Shown here: piece after piece, positions 8,815 to 14,767 of the stretch
Position numbering within the stretch: the first letter of the stretch is position 1
Layout of the letters: every line of letters starts with the position of its first letter
Source of the DNA: Acidobacteriota bacterium
GTDB taxonomy: Bacteria; Acidobacteriota; Blastocatellia; UBA7656
Direction of reading: 5' to 3'
Assembly (NCBI GenBank): GCA_040754075.1
Contig: JBFMDH010000008.1
Span: 190,646-254,645 of the forward strand
Length of the DNA: 64,000 nt
Program-made: the position numbers and the translations under genes
Notes under the pieces: generated by a model
The model's database searches: none
What the model saw: only the letters and a program-made list of their open reading frames with translations
What the model was told of the DNA's origin: nothing

Positions 8815-9519
8815 TTATTTTTTCTTTTTCTGTTTTTGTTTATTTTCTGCGCTGAGCAGAAGCCTTTTCATTGCGCTTCGCAAAGCGCGCCGCGCACGAA
8901 AGGCGCGAACTTTAATCTTTGATTGTCCCCAGCCTAACATTTCGGATATTTCCTGAACCGAGTACCCATCGCGGTCTAACAAAACCAGCACGAGTCTATC
9001 TTCGGGTTCGATCTTTGCCAATAATTTCTCGGCAATGTCGGTGGCTTCGCGCTGGCGTTCGGAACTCAGGTGGCGGTCGCGTGCCGCCTCGATCATCTGT
9101 AATTCGAGCCATTCATCCTCTTCTTCCATAAACTGCGGAGCGAGATTTTCCGAACGGCGACGCTGGGCACGCAGATGGTCATAACAGGCATTGACGGCGA
9201 TTTTTGCAACCCAGGCTTCAAATGAGCGTCCGAGAGTAAAGGTTGTGAGCGAAAAGTAAGACCGCGCGAAAACTTCCTGGGCGATGTCTTCAACCATATC
9301 CCGGCGACGAAAAAACGACCCGATAATGCTAAACACACGCGGGCTATAACGGCGTACAAGAATCTCGAAAGCGTCTTGATTGCCTTCGAGAACCCGGTTG
9401 ATTACATCGTCGTCGCTTATCGCTTCCACTGGTTTCTGCTGTAGTCCTCCAATCGCCACAGCCGAATTAGCATTGGCCACGAATTCCTCATTGTCGGTTG
9501 TTGGAACTTTGGTTTCCAC
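8815..9519 (-). CDS. RNA polymerase ECF sigma factor, RpoE-like
   Basis: The 234-residue product starts at GTG 9519; no in-frame ATG precedes the sigma domain. A low-complexity N-terminal extension of about 35 residues precedes region 2 (about residues 40-110: VINRVLEGNQDAFEILVRRY, then DMVEDIAQEVFARSY and FEAWVAKIAVNACYDHLR). Region 4 lies near residues 165-220 (LLAKIEPEDRLVLVLLDRDG and a helix-turn-helix VQEISEMLGWGQSKIKVRAF). The C-terminus ends in a polylysine/glutamine tail. It heads the operon sigma / anti-sigma / Spy-like / TonB receptor / EF-hand protein, so its regulon probably includes this operon. A GGAAAC sequence about 40 nt upstream on the coding strand resembles an ECF -35 element, but the -10 part is not convincing. 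Confidence 0.88.
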   Translation of the reverse strand: METKVPTTDNEEFVANANSAVAIGGLQQKPVEAISDDDVINRVLEGNQDAFEILVRRYSPRVFSIIGSFFRRRDMVEDIAQEVFARSYFSLTTFTLGRSFEAWVAKIAVNACYDHLRAQRRRSENLAPQFMEEEDEWLELQMIEAARDRHLSSERQREATDIAEKLLAKIEPEDRLVLVLLDRDGYSVQEISEMLGWGQSKIKVRAFRARRALRSAMKRLLLSAENKQKQKKKK

Positions 9520-9799
9520 GCTTATCTGGAAATATTACTGAAAAAATCAACATCCGTTTCCACTGATTTGTCATTTGCGGCAGGATTGCGCCCGTTGACT
9601 CACCGCAGGTTAAACGTCATCGGTAGATTTTTGTTCAGCAAATTCGCGAACCGACGGTTCGACAAGCGTGTTCAATTTACAAAGAACCTGAAAGCCGTAA
9701 CTCCATTTCTGCCTTCACCGGTTAAAGACGGAAGAAAAAATTGAATGGTTACGAAAAAAAATTCAAATTTTTTATAAGAAATATTTTATTTGCGGCAGG
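9520..9799. other. Intergenic region upstream of the sigma operon
   Basis: There is no credible gene here. It holds a 15-bp near-perfect palindrome CGAACCGACGGTTCG at 9647-9661, about 130 nt upstream of the sigma start, which could be an operator. The stretch 9730-9795 is very AT-rich. No classical promoter could be fixed. Confidence 0.45.
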
Positions 9800-10174
9800 T
9801 TACTGGATATTTCCGTTCAAAACCTCTGCGAGCTTTTGCGAGAACGCCGAACGCGGCATCACCACATTGCAACCGGCTTCGAGGGCGCGGTTTTTCAAGT
9901 CAACCTGAACGTGGGAAAGAAAACCGACGATGAAAGGTTTTTCTAACCTTTTATCGGCTTTTATTGCCCGGATGAGGTCAATTGCGTCGAATTTCGTAGC
10001 ATTCAAATCGATAAGCAATAGGGAAGGTGATTTTTGGTCTAAATAATTCTGGATTTCAGCCGTTGATTTTACCCGTTCGATGGTTTTACCAAGGGTTTTG
10101 GCTGTCGCGAGGATTTTGGCAGCGAAAAACATATCATCAACCGCCACCAGAATGCTTTCAGTTGTTTTATCCAT
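9800..10174 (-). CDS. Receiver-like protein lacking the conserved lysine
   Basis: The 124-residue product has the fold pattern of a CheY-type receiver: strand ILVAVDDMFF with an acidic pair, strand LLLIDLNATK with the expected phospho-acceptor Asp, and a final strand NVVMPRSAF. The position normally held by the invariant Lys of 'KP' is Met (MPRS), so phosphorylation-driven switching may be altered or lost. ATG 10174 has an AGGA 8 nt upstream and is preferred; ATG 10195 would add seven residues. The gene starts 25 bp after the stop of the Fic-like gene and is probably co-transcribed with it. No output domain is present. Confidence 0.6.
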   Translation of the reverse strand: MDKTTESILVAVDDMFFAAKILATAKTLGKTIERVKSTAEIQNYLDQKSPSLLLIDLNATKFDAIDLIRAIKADKRLEKPFIVGFLSHVQVDLKNRALEAGCNVVMPRSAFSQKLAEVLNGNIQ

Positions 10175-10199
10175 CGGGTTTTCCTGGTTATCCATATAT

Positions 10200-10940
10200 T
10201 CAAATGATGTTTCGCAACATCTCATCCAACGTGGCTTCGATGGATTGCGCGACCAGTTCGACCATCGGTTGGGTGTTCATCTGCAAGCCTTCACACAGGG
10301 CAATACGGTAATCCGCATGTTGATGAGGACGCAGAATAATCGGGGGCAGGGTCTTTTTCACCGTTAAAAAACTCGCGACCAGCAGGCTTGTCCGTTCATT
10401 GCCCGATTCAAATGGCGCAATTTCCATAAATCGTAAAAAGGCGATTGCCGCCTGTTCGATGGGATTGAGTTCGGTTATCGAATGCATCGTAAACCAGCGA
10501 CAGGCATGCTCGACAATGATTGGCAGATTTTCCGGTCGAATGGATGAGCCTTCGATTATGGTTTTTCGCAATGCCCCCGCGCCAAAGGAATTTTGCAATC
10601 GCAATAATAAATTCAAATCGAGCCGGGCATTGTCATTTTGTGCGATTTTTTTCAGTTCGCGAAATGCCCTGAGCGTTTGGTTCAATAAAGCCGCAGGTTC
10701 AGAACCCGAAAGGGTCTCAGAGGCAGCGAACCGCGAGATTTCCTCGCGGGAAACCGCTTCACCCTCAAGCGCCAACACCGATTGAAGAAATTCAACTTCA
10801 ACCCAGGCAGCTAACGCTTCCTGTTTAACCGTTGAAAGCGGGTGTTCGATAAATGCTTTATGTTTGTTCGCTAACCGATTAATCCATTGATAGGATTGCC
10901 GTGTAGAGAGTATCGAAGGCATTTGCGGCGGTCTTTGCAT
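10200..10940 (-). CDS. Fic/DOC-like protein with degenerate active site
   Basis: The 246-residue product resembles Fic proteins: an N-terminal helical region with FLQSVLALEGEAVSREEI, comparable to the alpha-inh/Fic_N region, and a central helix pair leading to IAPFESGNERTSLL near residue 180. The Fic signature is HPFxxGNGR. Here the catalytic His is replaced by Ala and the second Gly by Glu, while PF, GN and R remain. The S/T-x3-E-G inhibitory motif is also imperfect. It probably cannot AMPylate, and may act as a binding protein or be decaying. Start is ATG 10940, with GTG one codon upstream. It precedes the degenerate receiver by 25 bp. Confidence 0.6.
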   Translation of the reverse strand: MQRPPQMPSILSTRQSYQWINRLANKHKAFIEHPLSTVKQEALAAWVEVEFLQSVLALEGEAVSREEISRFAASETLSGSEPAALLNQTLRAFRELKKIAQNDNARLDLNLLLRLQNSFGAGALRKTIIEGSSIRPENLPIIVEHACRWFTMHSITELNPIEQAAIAFLRFMEIAPFESGNERTSLLVASFLTVKKTLPPIILRPHQHADYRIALCEGLQMNTQPMVELVAQSIEATLDEMLRNII

Positions 10941-10993
10941 CACCCTTTGACTATAGGAAGCATAGGAAGGATGGTCAACAGCGAGTGGGTAAG

Positions 10994-11190
10994 TTGTGCT
11001 TGGTGCTTTGTACTTGGTGCTTGGTGTTTGGTGCCTGGTCTTTCTCCTGAGTTTTTAGCTTGCTATAAAGCAAATATCCCAATGCGAATACCTGAATGAG
11101 CACCGATTCATTATTCAAGTACAGATGCAAAGCACAACATACCAGGCACGAAGTACAAATCATAAAACACCAATGACAGATGATAAATGA
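10994..11190. repeat. Heptanucleotide-unit inverted element, copy A
   Basis: Positions 10994-11042 consist of seven consecutive 7-bp units of the type TGGTGCT/TGGTGTT/TTGTACT. After about 85 bp, positions 11128-11190 consist of nine 7-bp units of the complementary type (CAAAGCA, CCAGGCA, CGAAGTA, CCAATGA). The two arms are therefore imperfect inverted copies that keep 7-nt phase. The element fills most of the spacer between the divergent Fic-like and aldolase genes. It has no coding potential and is not a CRISPR, because there are no unique spacers. Confidence 0.7.
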
Positions 11191-11219
11191 CTATGCTAAT
11201 CTTTGCCTCTCATTAAGCC

Positions 11220-12041
11220 ATGCATATCGAGCGCGAAATCAGACACCATATTGTTGAAATCGGCAGGCGTATCTATGAAAACGGATACATCGCTTCGTCG
11301 GATGGCAACATCAGCGCAAGGCTTTCGGATGGCACCATCGTTACGACGCCGACAATGATTTGCAAAGGTCGCATGAAGGAAAGCGACCTGGTGCTCGTCG
11401 ATATTGACGGCAATAAACTCCGCAAGGAGGAACGCAATCCGTCTTCGGAATTTTCGATGCATCGGGAAATTTATCGCCTGCGCCCTGATGTTCATGCAGT
11501 TGTGCACGCGCATCCGCCCTTCGGAACCGGTTTTGCCGTTGCCAATGTGCCGCTCGATAAACCACTGCTTTCGGAAGTGATTTTGACTTTGGGATGTGTG
11601 CCGCTGACGGCTTACGGGACGCCTTCGACCAATGAATTGGTCGAATCGCTCACCCCGTTTATCCCGCATCACGACGCCTTGCTGCTCGCCAATCACGGTG
11701 CGGTGGCTTATGGCGGCGATTTGGATTCGGCATACTATCGCATGGAAACGCTTGAGCATTTCGCGAAAATCGCTTTGATTGCTCGACTCGTCGGGCAGCC
11801 GAAAGAGATTCCGCCTGAAGCGATTGGCAAATTATTAGACGTGCGCGAACGTGCGGGTTACATGCCGCCGGATGCGCGAGGCGGACAGGTTTGCGGGTAT
11901 TTGCCGGGGCGCGAAAATCAAACGGTCAGTTCGACCGCGACCGACGCGACCGACGAAGAGACGGTGACGCTTACCAAGAGTGAATTGAGCGCCTTGATTT
12001 CAGAAGCGGCTCGATTGATTGCGCAACAGATGCGCGGATGA
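11220..12041 (+). CDS. Class II aldolase with encapsulation-peptide-like tail
   Basis: The 273-residue product is a class II aldolase/adducin family enzyme of the fuculose-phosphate aldolase type. It shows the phosphate-binding loop SSDGNISARL (near residue 26), the acidic segment NPSSEFSMHREIY, the zinc-ligand pair HAHPP near residue 100, and ANHGAV near residue 158. After the catalytic domain a low-complexity linker (about residues 228-247) leads to an amphipathic helix at 248-273 (TKSELSALISEAARLIAQQM). Such helix-after-linker tails direct enzymes into bacterial microcompartments, and shell genes follow at 12688 and 13050. In characterised planctomycetal compartments this aldolase cleaves fuculose- and rhamnulose-phosphates to lactaldehyde; that reaction is inferred here. 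The start has no obvious Shine-Dalgarno. Confidence 0.85.
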   Translation: MHIEREIRHHIVEIGRRIYENGYIASSDGNISARLSDGTIVTTPTMICKGRMKESDLVLVDIDGNKLRKEERNPSSEFSMHREIYRLRPDVHAVVHAHPPFGTGFAVANVPLDKPLLSEVILTLGCVPLTAYGTPSTNELVESLTPFIPHHDALLLANHGAVAYGGDLDSAYYRMETLEHFAKIALIARLVGQPKEIPPEAIGKLLDVRERAGYMPPDARGGQVCGYLPGRENQTVSSTATDATDEETVTLTKSELSALISEAARLIAQQMRG

Positions 12042-12065
12042 TGATTAGCCCAGCCGTGAAATTCC

Positions 12066-12099
12066 GGTAAAGCGAAAAGGCAGTTGCGCTTTACCTTTT
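12066..12099 (+). terminator. Terminator-like hairpin after the aldolase gene
   Basis: A 9-bp perfect stem GGTAAAGCG/CGCTTTACC (12066-12074 with 12087-12095) is followed by TTTTC. It lies 25 bp after the aldolase stop and just before the Shine-Dalgarno of the next gene, so it may attenuate rather than stop transcription. Confidence 0.6.
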
Positions 12100-12112
12100 C
12101 ACAGGAGATCGG

Positions 12113-12613
12113 ATGATGAGAAGAAGTATTTTAATCGGTTTGGTTTGGTTGATGCTTACGGGTCTGGCTTGGGCGGGTCCGAAACCCGATTACAACGGCA
12201 AATGGAAATTGGATTTCGCCAAATGTGAAGGGGTGCCGCAAGGCATGGATCAAGTGATGACCATCACCCATAAAGGCGATGACATGACCGTCGTTACCAA
12301 AGTTTATCCGGCTCAGGATATGCTTGCCAGTGTTGTCAATGACAGCTATGCGCTTGGCGGACAGGAAACCAAATATGTGGCGCAGTACGGCGGTGAACCC
12401 GGCGAAGGAAAACGCCTTGCCAAATGGTCAAATGACGGCTGGGGATTGGACATTAGCGAGGAAGCCGCCATCAACACCAAACAGGGTGTCGTCAAACTCG
12501 TGACTTCGCGGAAATGGATGCTTTCGCCCGATGGCAAAACTATCACCATCGAAATGACCGCCAAAAACCCACGAGGCGAAACCAAAACCAAAAGAGTTTT
12601 TGTCAAAGTTTAA
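12113..12613 (+). CDS. Exported protein of unknown function inside the microcompartment locus
   Basis: The 166-residue product has a signal peptide (MRRSILIGLVWLMLTGLAWA) and a mature domain rich in beta strands starting YNGKWKLDFAKCEG. The opening resembles lipocalin-like or 'DUF' domains that begin with a G-x-W motif, but I could not assign a family. Translation begins at ATG 12113 or the adjacent ATG 12116; AGGAG lies just upstream. It sits between the aldolase and the shell genes on the same strand. An exported protein cannot be part of a cytosolic compartment, so it may be a passenger. Confidence 0.6.
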   Translation: MMRRSILIGLVWLMLTGLAWAGPKPDYNGKWKLDFAKCEGVPQGMDQVMTITHKGDDMTVVTKVYPAQDMLASVVNDSYALGGQETKYVAQYGGEPGEGKRLAKWSNDGWGLDISEEAAINTKQGVVKLVTSRKWMLSPDGKTITIEMTAKNPRGETKTKRVFVKV

Positions 12614-12687
12614 ATCACCACAGGGAGTTCAAGATGAAGCCCGGAAATTTTCATTCTGGCTTCTGAATACTACACATAGGAGACGAT

Positions 12688-12969
12688 ATGGAAGCACTTG
12701 GAATGATTGAGACCAAAGGACTGGTTGCCATGATCGAAGCCGCCGATGCGATGGTCAAAGCCGCCAATGTCACATTGGTCGGTTACGAAAAAATCGGCGC
12801 AGGATTTGTGACTGCGATAGTGCGCGGCGATGTTGCCGCCGTCAAAGCCGCCACCGATGCCGGAGCCGCCGCCGCGCGCCGCGTCGGAGAACTGGTCAGT
12901 GTTCACGTCATCCCGCGCCCGCATCACGCCGTTGACGAAGAACTCCCGGTGACGAACGAATCCAGATAA
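12688..12969 (+). CDS. Bacterial microcompartment hexameric shell protein (BMC-H)
   Basis: The 93-residue product is a complete single BMC domain of the PduA/EutM/CcmK type. It opens [20 protein letters not shown], has the pore-region motif EKIGAGF near residue 37 and the [14 protein letters not shown] helix, and ends with the HVIPRPH strand typical of the family. A short tail DEELPV follows. Six copies form the flat hexamer tiles of the shell, and the small pore normally carries substrate. The ATG has AGGAG about 6 nt upstream. The gene stops at 12969 and the heptad element starts at the next base. It probably forms a transcription unit with the pentamer gene at 13050. Confidence 0.95.
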   Translation: MEALGMIETKGLVAMIEAADAMVKAANVTLVGYEKIGAGFVTAIVRGDVAAVKAATDAGAAAARRVGELVSVHVIPRPHHAVDEELPVTNESR

Positions 12970-13046
12970 CGGTCGCCGGTGGTCGGTAGCCAGTGGTTGG
13001 TTATGATCAGCCACTGGCTACCGGTTGCCGATTACTGATTACCGAA
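12970..13046. repeat. Heptanucleotide-unit inverted element, copy B
   Basis: The sequence reads in eleven 7-bp steps: CGGTCGC, CGGTGGT, CGGTAGC, CAGTGGT and so on to TACTGAT and TACCGAA. A perfect 13-bp inverted repeat (12984-12996 with 13011-13023) sits at its centre. The element begins one base after the BMC-H stop codon and ends three bases before the BMC-P ATG, so it fills the whole intergenic space. It shares unit sequences with copy C at 30571-30640. Confidence 0.75.
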
Positions 13047-13049
13047 AAT

Positions 13050-13319
13050 ATGTTATTAGCCAAGATTGTCGGAACCGTTGTCGCGACGCGCAAAGATGAA
13101 CGCCTGCACGGGCGCAAATTGCTGATCGCGCGACTGGTGGATGAAAACGGACAGGAACAAAAAAGCCATGTTATCGCCGTTGATACCGTAGGCGCAGGCT
13201 TTCGTGAAACCGTTATCATTGTGCAAGGCAGTTCAGCGCGCATGGCTGAAGGCTGTAAAGATATGCCCGTCGATGCCGCCGTCGTTGGCATCGTCGATAC
13301 GGTCGATGTGATTCAATGA
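13050..13319 (+). CDS. Microcompartment pentameric vertex protein (EutN/CcmL family)
   Basis: The 89-residue product matches the EutN/CcmL/PduN (BMC-P) family over its full length: MLLAKIVGTVVATRKDERL at the start, KLLIARLVDENG, then AVDTVGAGFRETVIIVQGSSAR and the closing VVGIVDTVDV. Five copies cap the vertices of the icosahedral shell. The domain clearly begins at ATG 13050. No Shine-Dalgarno is present, because the upstream bases belong to the heptad element. Translation may depend on the hairpin or on coupling to BMC-H. Confidence 0.93.
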   Translation: MLLAKIVGTVVATRKDERLHGRKLLIARLVDENGQEQKSHVIAVDTVGAGFRETVIIVQGSSARMAEGCKDMPVDAAVVGIVDTVDVIQ

Positions 13320-13334
13320 TGTAAACCAACTAAA

Positions 13335-13724
13335 ATGAAAGTTGTCTTCTCAACTTTAATACACATCCTTTTCCCATTATTTGGCTTCGAATATTATTTG
13401 CGATTATGCCACCAAATGAATCGTGATGAAATCAGTTCTCCACCTACCCTTACCTACTTTTTTTTGTTTTTTACCTACGGTGGACTAATTCTGTTAATTT
13501 ACACAAAACTTTTTTGGTATTGGTCTGGACTGGCAAGTCTCGGAGCTGCCTATCTGTTGGTGGTTGCTCCGATTATTCTATCTTTTATCGCCTTTCTTCA
13601 ATTTCAAAATAGATACCTGTCGCGCTACCATCGCAGCGCGTTTATTGCCAGTACCGCTTACGGTGTTCTAAGCGGTGTTGTCTGGGTCGTTATCATTTAC
13701 CTGAAAACTACTAACCTAGCTTAA
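13335..13724 (+). CDS. Four-helix membrane protein of unknown function
   Basis: The 129-residue product is mostly hydrophobic, with about four predicted membrane segments (near residues 5-20, 40-58, 64-90 and 103-123). No family was recognised. It starts 15 bp after the BMC-P stop. Its base use is more AT-rich than its neighbours (phenylalanine, leucine and tyrosine runs). There is no reason to link it to the shell beyond adjacency. Confidence 0.55.
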   Translation: MKVVFSTLIHILFPLFGFEYYLRLCHQMNRDEISSPPTLTYFFLFFTYGGLILLIYTKLFWYWSGLASLGAAYLLVVAPIILSFIAFLQFQNRYLSRYHRSAFIASTAYGVLSGVVWVVIIYLKTTNLA

Positions 13725-13737
13725 AAGGAGATTCACC

Positions 13738-14067
13738 ATGTCACATTATCACGATGAAAACGATATGAAATTGCTCAAGGAAATGTCTAAGCTTTCGCCT
13801 GAAGAATTCAAAGCCTGGTTTAATTTAAACAGCATCGTCGGGCGCGAAGGCGGCAACATTCCTGTTAAATACCGCGAACTGATTGCCCTTGCCGTCGCTT
13901 TCACGACGCAATGCCCTTATTGCATCGAAGCCCACGCCAAAGCCGCGAAAAAAGTCGGCGCGACCCGCGAAGAGGTCAGCGAAACCGCTTTCCTTGCCGC
14001 CGCTCTGCGCGCCGGCGGAGCCGCTACCCACGGCGCAATGGCGCTCAAGTTTTTTGACGCTGAATAA
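13738..14067 (+). CDS. Carboxymuconolactone decarboxylase/AhpD-like protein
   Basis: The 109-residue product has the AhpD core: the KYRELIALAVAFTTQC segment leading to CPYCIEAHAKAAKK near residues 60-72. The C-x2-C-x3-H motif is the redox-active centre of alkylhydroperoxidase-D-type proteins. Length is typical of single-domain members. AAGGAG lies 7 nt before ATG 13738. The likely role is thiol-dependent peroxide reduction or a related redox function, and the substrate is unknown. Confidence 0.85.
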   Translation: MSHYHDENDMKLLKEMSKLSPEEFKAWFNLNSIVGREGGNIPVKYRELIALAVAFTTQCPYCIEAHAKAAKKVGATREEVSETAFLAAALRAGGAATHGAMALKFFDAE

Positions 14068-14106
14068 ATTTCCGGAATGGTTAATCTTTAACCCGTTGCA
14101 TCAGTT

Positions 14107-14559
14107 ATGAAAATTTATCTTGATAATTGCAGTTTGCAACGACCCCTGGATAGTAAATCGCAAATTCGTATCTTGCTCGAATCCGAAGCTGTTTTATTCA
14201 TCATTGAGTTATGCGAGAAAAATCTGGTTGAATTGATTAGCTCACAGGTTTTGTTGTTTGAAATTAACCAAAGCGTCAATTTAGCCCGAAAAGAATTTGC
14301 ACTCGAAGTGCTGCAATATTCAACAACGGTCGTTACACTTGATGAGGAGATAAAAAATCGTGCTAAGGAAATTGCCGCAGCAGGAATTATGGCTTTGGAT
14401 GCTTTGCATCTGGCAGCAGCAGAGATAGGTGGAGCAAATTACTTTTGTACCTGTGATGATAAACTTTTGAAAAAAGCAAAAGCTTTGGTAAAACCGACAT
14501 TGACGGTGGTTTCGCCACTTCAGCTTTTAGAGGAATTGGAAAATGACAACGGAAGTTAA
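14107..14559 (+). CDS. PIN-domain protein, possible toxin
   Basis: The 150-residue product begins MKIYLDNCSLQRPL, with the first PIN Asp at residue 6. The remaining acidic positions lie in FEINQS (near 58) and in ALDALHLAAAE / TCDDKLLKKA near residues 96-118. This is the metal-binding set of PIN ribonucleases of the VapC type. It overlaps the next gene by 17 bp, and that gene encodes a 67-residue protein. The pair resembles a toxin-antitoxin unit with the PIN gene first, the reverse of most vapBC loci. There is no clear Shine-Dalgarno. Confidence 0.75.
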   Translation: MKIYLDNCSLQRPLDSKSQIRILLESEAVLFIIELCEKNLVELISSQVLLFEINQSVNLARKEFALEVLQYSTTVVTLDEEIKNRAKEIAAAGIMALDALHLAAAEIGGANYFCTCDDKLLKKAKALVKPTLTVVSPLQLLEELENDNGS

Positions 14560-14746
14560 ACCACTGGCTGAAATTACTCATGAAGCGATTAACGTACTCT
14601 GCAAAAATATCGGCGTTGCAAATACTTTGAGGTTTATTAACCAGTTTACCCAAGGGTATGGCAACTACACGGATGAAAGACAGACACTATTTGAATCTCT
14701 ATCTGTTGAGGAAATCGCTGCTGACATTGCATCAAAACCCCAATAG
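14543..14746 (+). CDS. Small partner protein of the PIN gene
   Basis: The 67-residue product (MTTEVKPLAEITHEAINVLC…) is acidic and helical, with FINQFTQGYGNYTDERQTLF in its middle. Similar small proteins often accompany PIN genes. It contains no evident DNA-binding motif, so it is either an atypical antitoxin or an accessory protein. It overlaps the PIN gene by 17 bp and has AGAGGA about 9 nt before its ATG, consistent with coupled translation. Confidence 0.6.
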   Translation: MTTEVKPLAEITHEAINVLCKNIGVANTLRFINQFTQGYGNYTDERQTLFESLSVEEIAADIASKPQ

Positions 14747-14767
14747 TCGGCTTACTCTTGTAAACTC

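Noticed and set aside
10994..11190. Possible CRISPR array
   Set aside because: Repeats are 7 bp in direct contact with no unique spacers, and no cas gene is nearby.
12634..12666. Ten-codon open frame with GGGAG upstream, before the BMC-H gene
   Set aside because: It has a good ribosome-binding site, but nothing else suggests a real leader peptide; it overlaps a weak GAAGCC/GGCTTC hairpin.
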